NCBI GenBank assembly: GCA_913056345.1
Contig: CAJXMH010000008.1
Coordinates: 1 to 64,000, forward strand
DNA: 64,000 nucleotides
Direction of reading: 5' to 3'
Origin: an uncultured Flavobacteriales bacterium
GTDB lineage: Bacteria > Bacteroidota > Bacteroidia > Flavobacteriales_E > Vicingaceae
Positions 23,757 through 32,669 of this stretch are shown here, one piece after another. A model generated the notes under the pieces. That model was not told where the DNA came from. It did not search any database and worked only from the letters and a program-made list of their open reading frames with translations. The stretch's first letter is position 1; each line of letters opens with the position of its first letter. A program made the translations under genes and the position numbers.

Positions 23757-24697
23757 ACTCCTTATTCTCTGAAAGAAGAAAGTGAAGCTAGTTTTCAAAA
23801 CCTTCTTGAAGATGCTCTTAATGGTGCAAGAAGTTCTGGTGTATTTAAAGTTAAAAGCGATTCAAATAAAGGTGTTGCGCTAGAGGGCAATGCAATCTTA
23901 ATCTATGAAAAACAACAAAATCCACTTCTGCTACTTTGTCTCCAACAGATAGATGAAAGAAATTGGATTATTGAACAAAAACTAAAACAAAGGCAAGAGA
24001 AAATTCAACTAGATCAAATGGAAGTGCTTCAAGAGTTTGCCGGAGGGATAGCTCATGAAGTTCTAAACCCGCTTACCATCATTAAAGGACAAAACGAACT
24101 GCTAAAACACAAATTAGAGCAAAAGGCAAAAGAAGATAATGCCGATAAAATGAAACAATCGCTGCAAATTGTGGAAGATAGTGTAGAGCGTGCAAAAAAA
24201 ATCATTCACAACCTGAGTAATTTCTCAAAAAATCTACTGCAGAAGAATTGGATGATCTTAAATTAATTGAATTGATTCAGAATACTCTGTCCATCTGTGA
24301 AAGCAAGTTCGTTAAGAATCAAATAAAAGTAGAAGTTGACGTAAGTCACGAGTTAAAGGCCCGTGGGAAAAGAATAGAATTATCCCAAGTACTTCTCAAC
24401 GTTTTTAACAATGCGTTTGATGCGCTAGTCGAAAAAAAAGATAATCGATCTCTTTATATAAAGGCACAAAATCAAAACGAATTGGTTACGCTAAGCATTG
24501 CTAATAATGGGCCCAAAATCGAACTTGAAATTGCCAAACAAATCATGAACCCTTTTTTTACGACCAAAGAAGCCGGCAAGGGAATGGGCTTAGGTCTAAG
24601 CATATCAAGCACCCTAATGCAAAACCAAAAAGGGCGAATCTACTGCAAACCATCTGCAAACAATACGGAATTTGTGCTAGAACTGCTTCACGCCTAA
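23757..24697 (+). pseudogene. Degraded sensor histidine kinase
   Basis: The frame directly after TAG23754 reads a half PAS-like segment (FQNLLEDALNGARSSGVFKVKSD...LLLLCLQQIDER), then a HisKA domain with the phospho-acceptor (EFAGGIAHEVLNPLTIIKGQ, from 24018). It breaks at a run of six A (24227-24232). The other frame continues LDDLKLIELIQNTLSIC and a HATPase domain (NNAFDAL, NNGPKI, FFTTKEAGKGMGLGLSIS) to 24697. One extra A would rejoin them. No start codon or N-terminal sensor lies upstream, so the gene is also 5'-truncated. Confidence 0.8.
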
Positions 24698-24997
24698 GTT
24701 TTTATCCTTGAACCTATTGACTCTATCTTGTTACTATTTGGCAACTAGCAGTTCTCATTAAACACAAAATAAAGTCAATTAACCGATAAAATTAAACCGT
24801 TCTCCGAATAGTTAAGCTGTTTAAAGCTGTGCAATAAGAATTTTGATTAGGGACATGAAACCTTCAATTGATGACCGAAAAATTTAAAAGACCAAAAAAA
24901 TAATTAATTCTTAAATAAATCAATTTAAAAAATTGTCCAACAGAGACTCAATCAATAAAGTAGAACTGGACGAAACTAATAATAATAAGAATCAATC
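24698..24997. other. Intergenic region, no gene seen
   Basis: 300 nt of AT-rich DNA between the kinase remnant and the secreted protein gene. I see no ORF, no tRNA, no convincing terminator hairpin and no clear TTG/TAnnTTTG pair; the leader next to ATG24998 is very A-rich (AATAATAATAAGAATC). Confidence 0.6.
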
Positions 24998-26209
24998 ATG
25001 AAAACAGCCAACCTTATATTACTCTTCTTTATTATCTTAACGGTTCAGGCGCAAACCACAGTCACCATTGGCAGTGGCAATTGGACATTTGGGGCCAACT
25101 GGAGCTCAGGTGTCCCAGGTCCTAGAGGGAGGGCCATAGTCAACGATCCCTTAACGCTTAACACCAATTTGATGTTGAGAAGCAGTGCCAGATATACTTT
25201 TAATGATGCGGTTACAGACCCTCCCGGTGGTAATAATCATGATATTCTCATTCGAAATGGTGCACGCTTGATCATTAACGCAACTACCATAATTGGAGGT
25301 GATATTAAAATAAAAAATGATGCCAAATTGGAAATAAACACAGTAGATACTTTGCGAATAGGAGGCGATTTATTGTTAAGGGATGACGCAACCTTAGACA
25401 TGGAAGAAGGGAGTGTTCTAATCATTGAAGGTGATTTCAAAATGCGACATTCATCTACTTCACAAGTAGATGGTCAAATATCTGTGCTTGGGGAGGTTGT
25501 ATTACGAAATAGTTCAACCATCACAGGTACAGGCAACCTAGAAGCGGGTGATGAAGTAGATATCCGTAACTCGTCAAGAATTTTTGGTTCTCGTTCAGAT
25601 TGTGGCGGGCCCTGTGAATATGGAAGTGGTCAAGGCTTACCTGTTGAATTAACCTACTTTGATGCCAAAATAGTAAACTCAGGAACTGTAAAAGTTCAAT
25701 GGGAAACAGAAACTGAAATAAACAATGATTACTTCATTATAGAATTGGCCTACCAAGATGGTCAATTTAATCAAGTTGCCCAAGTAGCAGGAAACGGTAA
25801 CAGCAATAGAGTGATTAGATACAACAAGGTAATCCCGGTTGAAAACTTTAGATTTCCTATTTACCTTCGTTTAACTCAAGTTGATTACGACGGCAAATCT
25901 GAAACTTTCTCTCCTATATTTTTAAGCAAGGAAGAATTTAATTCTAAGGTTAATGTAACTATTTACCCCAACCCCAATAGAGGTGATCAGCTTTTTGTAG
26001 AACTCCAAAACCTAAAGGCAAAAGAGTACAGCATTGACTTGTTGGACGCTAGAGGACAGAGAGTAAAAACACAAAGAATGAATATACAAGAAAGTGATTT
26101 TTACAATGAGTTTGAGATCTTAAAAGGGACTCAGTTGTCTCCTGGTATTTACTACCTCCGAATAAGTTGCAATGAAAATAGATTGGTTAAAAAAGTTATC
26201 GTTCAATAG
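24998..26209 (+). CDS. Secreted protein with T9SS C-terminal sorting domain
   Basis: 403 aa. Signal peptide (MKTANLILLFFIILTVQAQ). Middle: a repetitive beta-helix-like region (about 70-200) with recurring LRIGGDLLLRDDATL-type turns, suggesting a right-handed parallel beta solenoid. Then LPVELTYFDAKIVNSGTVKVQWETETEINNDYF, the stalk seen in many T9SS cargos, and the C-terminal type A sorting domain (VTIYPNPNRGDQLFVEL ... GIYYLRISCNENRLVKKVIVQ). Exported by Sec, then T9SS to the surface. Ligand unknown. The IS3 element sits just downstream. Confidence 0.85.
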   Translation: MKTANLILLFFIILTVQAQTTVTIGSGNWTFGANWSSGVPGPRGRAIVNDPLTLNTNLMLRSSARYTFNDAVTDPPGGNNHDILIRNGARLIINATTIIGGDIKIKNDAKLEINTVDTLRIGGDLLLRDDATLDMEEGSVLIIEGDFKMRHSSTSQVDGQISVLGEVVLRNSSTITGTGNLEAGDEVDIRNSSRIFGSRSDCGGPCEYGSGQGLPVELTYFDAKIVNSGTVKVQWETETEINNDYFIIELAYQDGQFNQVAQVAGNGNSNRVIRYNKVIPVENFRFPIYLRLTQVDYDGKSETFSPIFLSKEEFNSKVNVTIYPNPNRGDQLFVELQNLKAKEYSIDLLDARGQRVKTQRMNIQESDFYNEFEILKGTQLSPGIYYLRISCNENRLVKKVIVQ

Positions 26210-26268
26210 CGACTACTTATACTTAGTCATTTGAGTCGTCCTAAAATAGGTTGACAGTTTTTAATAGA

Positions 26269-27087
26269 TTAATTAGAGCCGAAGAGAATATTCTCTTCGG
26301 CTTTTTCATGTATAAAATTAGGTGTTTTCATTTTCAAACTAAGATGTGGTCTTTTGTTATTGTAAGTTGCTATAGATTGGTCAATTAACATTTGCAGTTC
26401 TTTTTGCGTATTGCACTTATGAACTAAGAACTCTTGCTTTAATATTCCATTTATTCTTTCTGCTAAAGCATTCTGATAACAATCATATCCATCTGTCATA
26501 GATGGTAGGATCCCATGCTTTTTAAGTTCTCCTTGATAAATTGAGGAACAATACTGTAGTCCTCTATCGGAGTGATGAATAAGTGCTTTGGTTGAACTTC
26601 TCTTTCTAATAGCCATTTGAAGTGCCTTTACTACGTTTTCAGCGCTCATATCATAGCTTAATTGATAACCCATTATTTTCCTGCTATATGCATCAGTTAC
26701 TAAAGAAAGATAGTGAGTTCGCTCTCGACTCTTCACATAAGTAATGTCACTAACAAAGTACTCCTCCGGTCTTTGAGGGAGCTTATCTTTCATCAAGTTA
26801 GGATACTTTCTCATCCAGTGTTTAGAGTTAGTGGTTTTGGTGTAATTCTTCTTCGCTACAATCAGCATAGACTCACTTTTTAAATAAGCAAAAAGACTGT
26901 CTCTACCTATCTTAATTCCTAAGCGATTAAAATCATCTTTTAGGAGATAATACAACTTGCGTGTACCAATTCGAGGCATGTCTCTACGGACTTGTAATAC
27001 TAGAGGCTTCACTTGTGATAAAACCTTTTGTCTTGCTTTGTAACGAGCTTTTGACTGATAATAGGCCTGTCTGCTTAGCCCAAACAA
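26269..27087 (-). CDS. IS3 transposase OrfB (DDE integrase core)
   Basis: 272 aa shown from the first possible start; in vivo it is made mainly as a -1 frameshift fusion with OrfA. HTH_21-like start (LFGLSRQAYYQSK, PRIGTRKLYYLL), then the rve core: first Asp in YFVSDITYVKS, second in ALIHHSDRGLQYCS, Glu in DCYQNALAERINGILKQE, the DD(35)E of IS3. Intact. The start codon used here is TTG, consistent with its being an internal segment of OrfAB. Confidence 0.92.
   Translation of the reverse strand: MFGLSRQAYYQSKARYKARQKVLSQVKPLVLQVRRDMPRIGTRKLYYLLKDDFNRLGIKIGRDSLFAYLKSESMLIVAKKNYTKTTNSKHWMRKYPNLMKDKLPQRPEEYFVSDITYVKSRERTHYLSLVTDAYSRKIMGYQLSYDMSAENVVKALQMAIRKRSSTKALIHHSDRGLQYCSSIYQGELKKHGILPSMTDGYDCYQNALAERINGILKQEFLVHKCNTQKELQMLIDQSIATYNNKRPHLSLKMKTPNFIHEKAEENILFGSN
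26278..26306 (+). terminator. Terminator-like palindrome at the IS3 end
   Basis: GCCGAAGAGAAT / ATTCTCTTCGGC (perfect 24-bp palindrome, 26278-26301) followed by TTTTT on the + strand. It overlaps the last codons of orfB and reads against the transposase, so it would stop host transcription entering the IS from the 24998 gene. Confidence 0.75.
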
Positions 27088-27107
27088 CCGACAACAGCGA
27101 GATAGAC

Positions 27108-27500
27108 TTAGTCGTTCTTTTTGTTTGAGGTTTTCGATTGATTGGGCAAAGACTTTTTTCTGATCGAGGTCCCATACTGCTTGTCTGATATGTCGATCAT
27201 CTCGTTTAGCAGTTGGTTCTTGAGCTTCTCATCTGAAAGTTCACGCTCTAATCGCTTTATTCTTTGAGCAGGGGTTTCTTTACTTTTTGGCATCTGATGT
27301 TGTTGCGGGGTTCGCCAGTCTAAAGTACCATGCTTTCGTAACCAAACAAGCACGGTACTTCGGCCTTGAATACCATAGGCTATTTGAGCTTGCTTGTAGG
27401 TCATTTCACCTTTTTCAACTTGCGAGATAACAGCTAATTCAAAGCCTAAGTTATAATCTCGTTGGCTCCGCTTCTTTCTTGATTTCTTTGAGTCTTTCAT
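27108..27500 (-). CDS. IS3 OrfA (HTH protein)
   Basis: 130 aa. N-terminal HTH (FELAVISQVEKGEMTYKQAQIAYGI... STVLVWLRKHG) and a C-terminal leucine-zipper-like coiled coil (AQRIKRLERELSDEKLKNQLLNEMI). Near its end lies the slippery heptamer A AAA AAG in frame (+ strand CTTTTTT, 27153-27159); a -1 shift there enters the OrfB frame (VFAQSIENLKQKERLSLSRCC) without a stop. Confidence 0.92.
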   Translation of the reverse strand: MKDSKKSRKKRSQRDYNLGFELAVISQVEKGEMTYKQAQIAYGIQGRSTVLVWLRKHGTLDWRTPQQHQMPKSKETPAQRIKRLERELSDEKLKNQLLNEMIDISDKQYGTSIRKKSLPNQSKTSNKKND

Positions 27501-27551
27501 AAATAAGTTGATTTTGTGTCAACTTATTTCAGGACGGGACAATTTGTAAAA

Positions 27552-27581
27552 TCAAAAAAGCCCTCAAATGAGGGCTTTTTT
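27552..27581 (-). terminator. Terminator of tRNA-Arg
   Basis: AAAAAAGCCCTCA / TGAGGGCTTTTTT hairpin directly downstream (leftward) of the tRNA; symmetrical A/T flanks. The IS3 element ends 10 bp farther on. Confidence 0.85.
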
Positions 27582-27582
27582 G

Positions 27583-27656
27583 TGACCTTGCAGGGAGTCG
27601 AACCCCGAACCTCCGCATCCGTAGTGCGGTGCTCTATCCAGTTAAGCTACAAGGCC
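27583..27656 (-). tRNA. tRNA-Arg(ACG)
   Basis: 74 nt on the minus strand: acceptor GGCCTTG/CAAGGTC (one G-T pair), D arm AGCTTAACTGGATAGAGC, anticodon arm CCGCA-CTACGGA-TGCGG with anticodon ACG, T arm GGGG-TTCGACT-CCC, discriminator A. A -7 promoter element TACTTTTG lies upstream (27668-27675, minus strand). Confidence 0.95.
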
Positions 27657-27789
27657 AATTAAGAGAACAAAAGTACATAAACTACATAAGTTTGATTTTA
27701 TTTTCACCAGTTTTTTAAAAAGAAAAAGCCCGAGCACAGGGCCCAGACTCCTTCCGAACGAGTAATCTTGAGTATGGTTAAAATACCCG

Positions 27790-30105
27790 CTATTGCTTAA
27801 TAAACCGAGTCGAAAAAAGTTCGTTATCAGTTTGCACTTGAATCAAATACATGCCTTGATTCAATTGGCTGATATCTAAATTCACTTTTGAAGGGCTTTG
27901 TCCTTGCACTTGCTGCACTAACTGGCCTTTCAAATTGTAAATACTCAGCGTAGAATTAGATTCTAAATTGCTTAGATCAAAATTTAACTGATTCTTTGCA
28001 GGATTAGGATAAACGATCAATTTATCTTCCTCTAACAGATTCTCAGAAATATTGGTGATTAAACCGAATGCAACTTGATCTACGTAGTAATCTTTGTTTG
28101 CTCCAGCTGTTCCAAAATCATAGAAAATGGAAATCATGTCATAAGTATTTGCAAAATTAATAGCTGCCGTTCCAGTTACCTGATTTGAAAAATCAAAGGT
28201 TAAAACCTCCCAGGTATTAGCTGTTGAAACAGTAGCCTCGGTTTCAACACTAATTGCAGGATCTGTATGGTCTTCCACCTTTAATCGTACAGGGATATTA
28301 GCGTCAGGAGAATAAACTAAGGCTGAAATAGTTGTATTTCCTGATGAAAATGGAATAGCAGAGGCAAGACTACTTCCTAATGAAGTTCCTGCCCATGTTT
28401 GTGAACCTTGAGTCTTCGTAGATTTCAACACAATATTACTCGAGCTTACAGGGTCTGCGTCCAATATTGAGGCATTACCACCGAAATCAGCTACGGAATA
28501 ATCAACTCTTGCTGAATCATCCCATGTAATAGGCAAATCAATTTGACTTTTCATAGGAGGGGGAGGCTGAATGATTCCAAACTGAACTCTGTCTAAATAA
28601 TATACCTTTCCGGTGCCAGCTGTTCCAAAATCAAAGAATACTGACATCAAGTCGTAGGTATTCGAAAAGTTTAGAGCAGGAGTAACGCTTCCAAAATCAA
28701 ACACTAAGGTATCCCATGCATTAGCAACAGTAGTATTCACATCTGTCTCAACAAATATGGCGGGATCAGTGCTGTCCTCAACTTTCAATCTAACAGGGAT
28801 GCTAGCATCTGGAGAATAGACTACAATGCTTACCGTTGTGGCTCCGCTTGCAAAAGGAACTGCTGAGGCTAATTTAGCCCCTAAAGAGGTTCCTGCCCAA
28901 ACTTGAGCGCCTTGAGTCTTGGTCACCCTCAAAACAGTATTTGTTGAATTCGCAGGATCAGCATCCAAGATTGAAGCATTACCTCCAAAGTCAACGGTTG
29001 TATAATCAACATTTGTAGAATCATCCCAATCAATTGGAAGATCGATCATGGACTTAGAAGGTCCACCACTTCCAAAGGTGCCAAAAACAACATCATCAAC
29101 ATAATAAGTCTTTCCGCTACCCAAAGTTCCAAAATCATAAAAAATTGAAATACGATCATAAACTGTTGAAAAATTTAAAGCAGGAGTTGCAGTTGAAAAA
29201 TCCCAAACTAGTGTATCCCAAGCATTGGCTACCGTAGTATTAACGTCCAATTCAACAAATTTCGATGGATCTGTACTGTCTTCTACTTTTAATCTTACCG
29301 GAATATTCGCATCTGGTGAATATACTACTGCACTCATAGTGGTGCTGCCTGAAACAAAGGGCACAGGATTAGCCAAAGCGCTTGCCAAAGTAGTTCCTGC
29401 CCAGGTCTGACTGTTATTTTTTATGCTTCTTACAACAATATTTGAAGTATTAACAGGGCCTGAAGTTATTGTAGAAGAGTTGCCTCCAAAATCATTCACA
29501 AAGTAATTAACGTTTGCGGTATCATTCCATGTAATCGGAAGGTCTACCGTGGCTTTAGGAGCACCACCACCAGGAAGGAGTTGAATATCATCAAACAAAA
29601 AAGTAAAGTTTGAAGTACTATCTCCCATTACACCTAAGTCCCAAATCAAGACAATATTGCTATATGAATTTGCTGTGTTTACATTAGTAAAATCAAAGGT
29701 TAATTCTTCCCAAGCATTCGCTACTGTAGAAGTGTCTTCTTTTTCAAAGAAAATACCACCATTACTGGCATTCTCGACCTTTAACAATACCCTAGCTCCA
29801 ACACGTGGTGAATAAACTTTCATTTTGAATATCTTATTCGTTGAAAAGTTTATTGGGTTTGACATGGATAAAAAACTCCCTCCCCACACTTGACCGGATG
29901 CTTTGATCATTCGACCAACATTACCGCTGGTATTAATACCATTACTCTGTGGATTAGGAATTACACTTGCATTACCTCCATCAAAGTCGGTAAATGCATA
30001 AACTGAAGATGGTGTAGTCTCAAAATCAATAGGAAGAGCCAAGGTTTGTCCTTTTATTAAGCCTATGCTTAAGACTGCCATCATTGTGAGTAAAATTTTT
30101 CTCAT
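27790..30105 (-). CDS. Secreted four-repeat glycan-binding-like protein with T9SS sorting domain
   Basis: 771 aa. After a signal peptide (ILLTMMAVLSIGLIKGQ) come four ~160-residue repeats (about 22-180, 186-343, 350-505, 510-675). Each starts (L/I)DLPI.W/F.D, carries DFGGNAS, then VWAGTSL or similar, a VYSPDA..PVRLKVED line and ends YYVD.V.FG: a beta-sandwich pattern like a carbohydrate-binding module. Repeats 2-4 are very similar to each other. The end is a type A T9SS sorting domain (LIVYPNPAKNQLNFDLS...FSTRFIKQ). The same module occurs once in the lipoprotein at 31295. Glucan binding is inferred from the locus. Last gene of the leftward operon. Confidence 0.85.
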   Translation of the reverse strand: MRKILLTMMAVLSIGLIKGQTLALPIDFETTPSSVYAFTDFDGGNASVIPNPQSNGINTSGNVGRMIKASGQVWGGSFLSMSNPINFSTNKIFKMKVYSPRVGARVLLKVENASNGGIFFEKEDTSTVANAWEELTFDFTNVNTANSYSNIVLIWDLGVMGDSTSNFTFLFDDIQLLPGGGAPKATVDLPITWNDTANVNYFVNDFGGNSSTITSGPVNTSNIVVRSIKNNSQTWAGTTLASALANPVPFVSGSTTMSAVVYSPDANIPVRLKVEDSTDPSKFVELDVNTTVANAWDTLVWDFSTATPALNFSTVYDRISIFYDFGTLGSGKTYYVDDVVFGTFGSGGPSKSMIDLPIDWDDSTNVDYTTVDFGGNASILDADPANSTNTVLRVTKTQGAQVWAGTSLGAKLASAVPFASGATTVSIVVYSPDASIPVRLKVEDSTDPAIFVETDVNTTVANAWDTLVFDFGSVTPALNFSNTYDLMSVFFDFGTAGTGKVYYLDRVQFGIIQPPPPMKSQIDLPITWDDSARVDYSVADFGGNASILDADPVSSSNIVLKSTKTQGSQTWAGTSLGSSLASAIPFSSGNTTISALVYSPDANIPVRLKVEDHTDPAISVETEATVSTANTWEVLTFDFSNQVTGTAAINFANTYDMISIFYDFGTAGANKDYYVDQVAFGLITNISENLLEEDKLIVYPNPAKNQLNFDLSNLESNSTLSIYNLKGQLVQQVQGQSPSKVNLDISQLNQGMYLIQVQTDNELFSTRFIKQ

Positions 30106-30135
30106 TGTACTTAATTTAATTGATTACTAGATTAA

Positions 30136-31290
30136 TTATTGAAAAACACGAACGTAATCCACAAACATTTTTTGCGGAAAAACAGTTGAGGAGTTTGGCG
30201 AACCGGGCCAATCCCCCCCTACTGCTACATTCATGATGAAAAAGAAATTCTGATTTCGAAGTTCGCTTAGTTCAGGATCGCTTACATTTAATTCATGATA
30301 TTGAACGTTGTCAAAAAGCCATCTTATTTTTTGGTTATCCCAAACAATAGAGTAGACATGCCACTCATCAGCTAAGGTTCCGTTTGCCAAAGTTGTCTTA
30401 CCTCCAAAAAGGGCTCTTGCACCAGAGGCATCGGCCCAATGAGCAGTTCCGTGACAAACATCATCTCCTCCGTCCTGCACTGAACCACCTACCATCTCCA
30501 TTATGTCTATTTCACCGCAACGTGGCCAACCTACATTTGAAATTGACTCACCTAACATCCATAGGGCAGGCCACATACCTTGACCGTAAGGCATGGCCGC
30601 TCGAATGTCAATTCTACCATGTTGAAAAGATTGTTTGCCTTGAGTAGTAATTCTTGAAGAAGTGAATTGACTACCATTAAAAAATTGTCTTTTCGCCTCT
30701 ATGGCTAGTATACCATTAGACACAGTGGTATTCTCTTGCCGATAATACTGGAGCTCATTATTTCCCCAGCCATTGTTTCCTGTGCCTATTTCATAATTCC
30801 AATCTTGACTATTTAATGATGCACCATCAAACTCATCATTCCATACTAAAGTATAATTTTGATAAGACATAGGGGAAGTGAAACCTGAGGTGGGCGGATT
30901 ACCGTTATTCCCGGGCTGTCCAAAATTTAAGGTAACAGATCTGCTTTCTTCTACATAATCAGCTGCTGTTGCATGAGCCCTTACCGTAATTTGGTAGGTA
31001 CCGGAAGTAGTGAATTGATAAGCAGCTACTCCTGAAGGCTCTTCAATCGATTCTGTTTTGTTCTTATCGTAAAAAATTATGGTGTAAAAGTTTGCATTTG
31101 CTGCATTAGCTCTAACGGTAACTAAACCGTAAGTTGTAGTGTCCTCTACCACGCTGATTGTTAATCCTGAAGGCAATACAACATCAGGGGTGTCTTCTTC
31201 GTCTTCTCCACAAGCTACTATAGTTAGCGTTAGCATTGCAACCACAGCTAAAAAAAGCAAGCGATTTATATATCTAATAGTCAGTCTCAT
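30136..31290 (-). CDS. GH16 endo-beta-glucanase (laminarinase-type), surface lipoprotein
   Basis: 384 aa. Lipoprotein signal with Cys in LTIVACGEDEED; the acidic residues right after Cys resemble a Bacteroidota surface export signal. About residues 38-125 form a beta-sandwich-like linker domain, and GH16 occupies about 145-384: YTLVWNDEFDG, WNYEIGTGNNGWGNNELQYY, catalytic WPRCGEIDIMEMVG (nucleophile and acid/base Glu in EIDIME), and a terminal FVDYVRVFQ. This reading fits GH16 subfamilies cleaving beta-1,3(-1,4)-glucans. It should make the first surface cut of laminarin. Confidence 0.93.
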   Translation of the reverse strand: MRLTIRYINRLLFLAVVAMLTLTIVACGEDEEDTPDVVLPSGLTISVVEDTTTYGLVTVRANAANANFYTIIFYDKNKTESIEEPSGVAAYQFTTSGTYQITVRAHATAADYVEESRSVTLNFGQPGNNGNPPTSGFTSPMSYQNYTLVWNDEFDGASLNSQDWNYEIGTGNNGWGNNELQYYRQENTTVSNGILAIEAKRQFFNGSQFTSSRITTQGKQSFQHGRIDIRAAMPYGQGMWPALWMLGESISNVGWPRCGEIDIMEMVGGSVQDGGDDVCHGTAHWADASGARALFGGKTTLANGTLADEWHVYSIVWDNQKIRWLFDNVQYHELNVSDPELSELRNQNFFFIMNVAVGGDWPGSPNSSTVFPQKMFVDYVRVFQ

Positions 31291-31294
31291 GTAC

Positions 31295-32662
31295 TTAATT
31301 GTCTTGTCGTATATCGTCGATTTGGTATGTTTTGCTACTTACCACTCCCCAACCAGGGAACAAAACCAATTTATCATAAGTGTTTGACGGTGAAGTAGAG
31401 AATCCTACCTCAACCTCTACCCAGGTGAAAGCAACAGGTATAATCACATCTTTTTCAACAAAAACATTTGTATTCGCCTGATCTTCTAATTTGACCCTTA
31501 GGGTATCCCCAGCTGAAGGAGACCACACTTTTAACTTTATCAAAGAATCTGTGCTAAAATCTAACTTAGAATCTAAATTCACTTCTACTCCTGCCCAAGT
31601 TTCATTTCCATGTGTGGTCTCTAATACTCGATTTGAGGTATTTATCCCTCTTTTGTCAGCATTATCTTCTATAGATGCACTGCTACCTCCGAAACCAACA
31701 AAGGCGGGCTCTATGGTTTCAAAATCAAAAGGCAAAGAGAATCCGGTGGTTCCACCTCCCCCGCCGCCTGAAGGCACATAACCCTCGGGGATCAGCCTTA
31801 AATACCAAGCTAGTGTAGGGTCATTTCCTTGCAATTGGTATAAGAACATATGGTTTCTAGAGATTGAAATAATTTTGTAGCTATTAACTCCAGTATACAT
31901 GCCGAGCCAAGCACCTGGAGCAGGCGAACTAGAGAGGGATAAGGTAGTATCAGCCCCTGCATCAAAAGCTAAGGACCAACTTTTATCAAGTTGTTCGGGA
32001 TAGGGTGCTGTGTAATCTCCTTTATTTTGGAAAGACCCGGCAAAGTCATTCTGATAGGTATTGTGTAGGTATACATCACCATTATTCTTCATGTCAAAGC
32101 CAAAACCAACTAGCTTGAAAGTATATCGGTCATCATAAAGACCTACTCCCGACTTCTCGAGAGGTGTCGCTGAATAAAACTCAGGGGTAAACCCTAAAGA
32201 GCTAGGTGGGTTTGGTCCTACTCCAAAATGAGTAGTACTGTTTGAATCAATCACCCAAGTTTTACCATTAACGCTATCAATTCCACCTGTGAGCCACGTC
32301 AGAAGTGAGTCTTCCAACAAAGTAAAATCATCATTTGCAATGTTAACGCTTTGGGTAGATGAAACACTACCACCTCTTGTAAAGACTTGTGATTTAACCT
32401 TATAATCGCCTTTGACGGGAAAAACTCCTCTAACTTCTTTTCCTTCAGCACTTGTTCCATTACCAAAGTCCCAAAAAACCTGTCCACCGGTGGCATTCGA
32501 ACTAAAGTTTATAATGTTTGGAGTATTGGCTGAGGGAGTGTAAGAAAAGTTAGCTTCGGAGGCACTAGGAGGGTCTCCTATTTCAGGTCGATCCTCTCTA
32601 CAAGCAGTTGTGAAAAGCGCAGTTACTCCCACTAATATTAAATACTTACTTAATTGTTTCAT
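31295..32662 (-). CDS. Surface glycan-binding lipoprotein: PKD + CBM-like module
   Basis: 455 aa. Lipoprotein Cys in LFTTACREDRPE. PKD domain at about 38-110 (FSSNATGGQVFWDFGNGTSAEGKEV...GDYKVKSQVF). A middle region (about 115-300) resembles the laminarin-locus binding lipoproteins of SusE/F-like position. A C-terminal CBM-like module (about 310-455; SLPFDFETIEPAFVGFGGSSASI) is homologous to the repeats at 27790. Located right after susD, the usual place of surface glycan-binding proteins. No catalytic motif seen. Confidence 0.83.
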   Translation of the reverse strand: MKQLSKYLILVGVTALFTTACREDRPEIGDPPSASEANFSYTPSANTPNIINFSSNATGGQVFWDFGNGTSAEGKEVRGVFPVKGDYKVKSQVFTRGGSVSSTQSVNIANDDFTLLEDSLLTWLTGGIDSVNGKTWVIDSNSTTHFGVGPNPPSSLGFTPEFYSATPLEKSGVGLYDDRYTFKLVGFGFDMKNNGDVYLHNTYQNDFAGSFQNKGDYTAPYPEQLDKSWSLAFDAGADTTLSLSSSPAPGAWLGMYTGVNSYKIISISRNHMFLYQLQGNDPTLAWYLRLIPEGYVPSGGGGGGTTGFSLPFDFETIEPAFVGFGGSSASIEDNADKRGINTSNRVLETTHGNETWAGVEVNLDSKLDFSTDSLIKLKVWSPSAGDTLRVKLEDQANTNVFVEKDVIIPVAFTWVEVEVGFSTSPSNTYDKLVLFPGWGVVSSKTYQIDDIRQDN

Positions 32663-32669
32663 AGTTTTA

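Larger units (their letters stand above)
26232..27541 (-). mobile_element. IS3-family insertion sequence (IS150-like)
   Basis: 1310 bp with imperfect terminal inverted repeats: left TGAGTCGTCCTAAAATAGG, right (reverse complement) TGTCCCGTCCTGAAATAAG; both start TG, as in IS3 elements. A 3-bp direct repeat ATT (26229-26231 and 27542-27544) flanks it. Two overlapping-type ORFs, orfA and orfB, with an A AAA AAG slip site. It inserted between the T9SS protein and the tRNA-Arg terminator and disrupts no gene. Confidence 0.93.

Noticed and set aside
23385-24697. One long kinase with an internal amber stop
   Set aside because: The 123-aa upstream frame has the complete length and motifs of its own small membrane family, so the shared frame is more likely chance after a deletion.
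31491-31781. Plus-strand ORFs over the sus operon
   Set aside because: Antisense shadows of susC/D and binding protein genes, without start signals or domain patterns.
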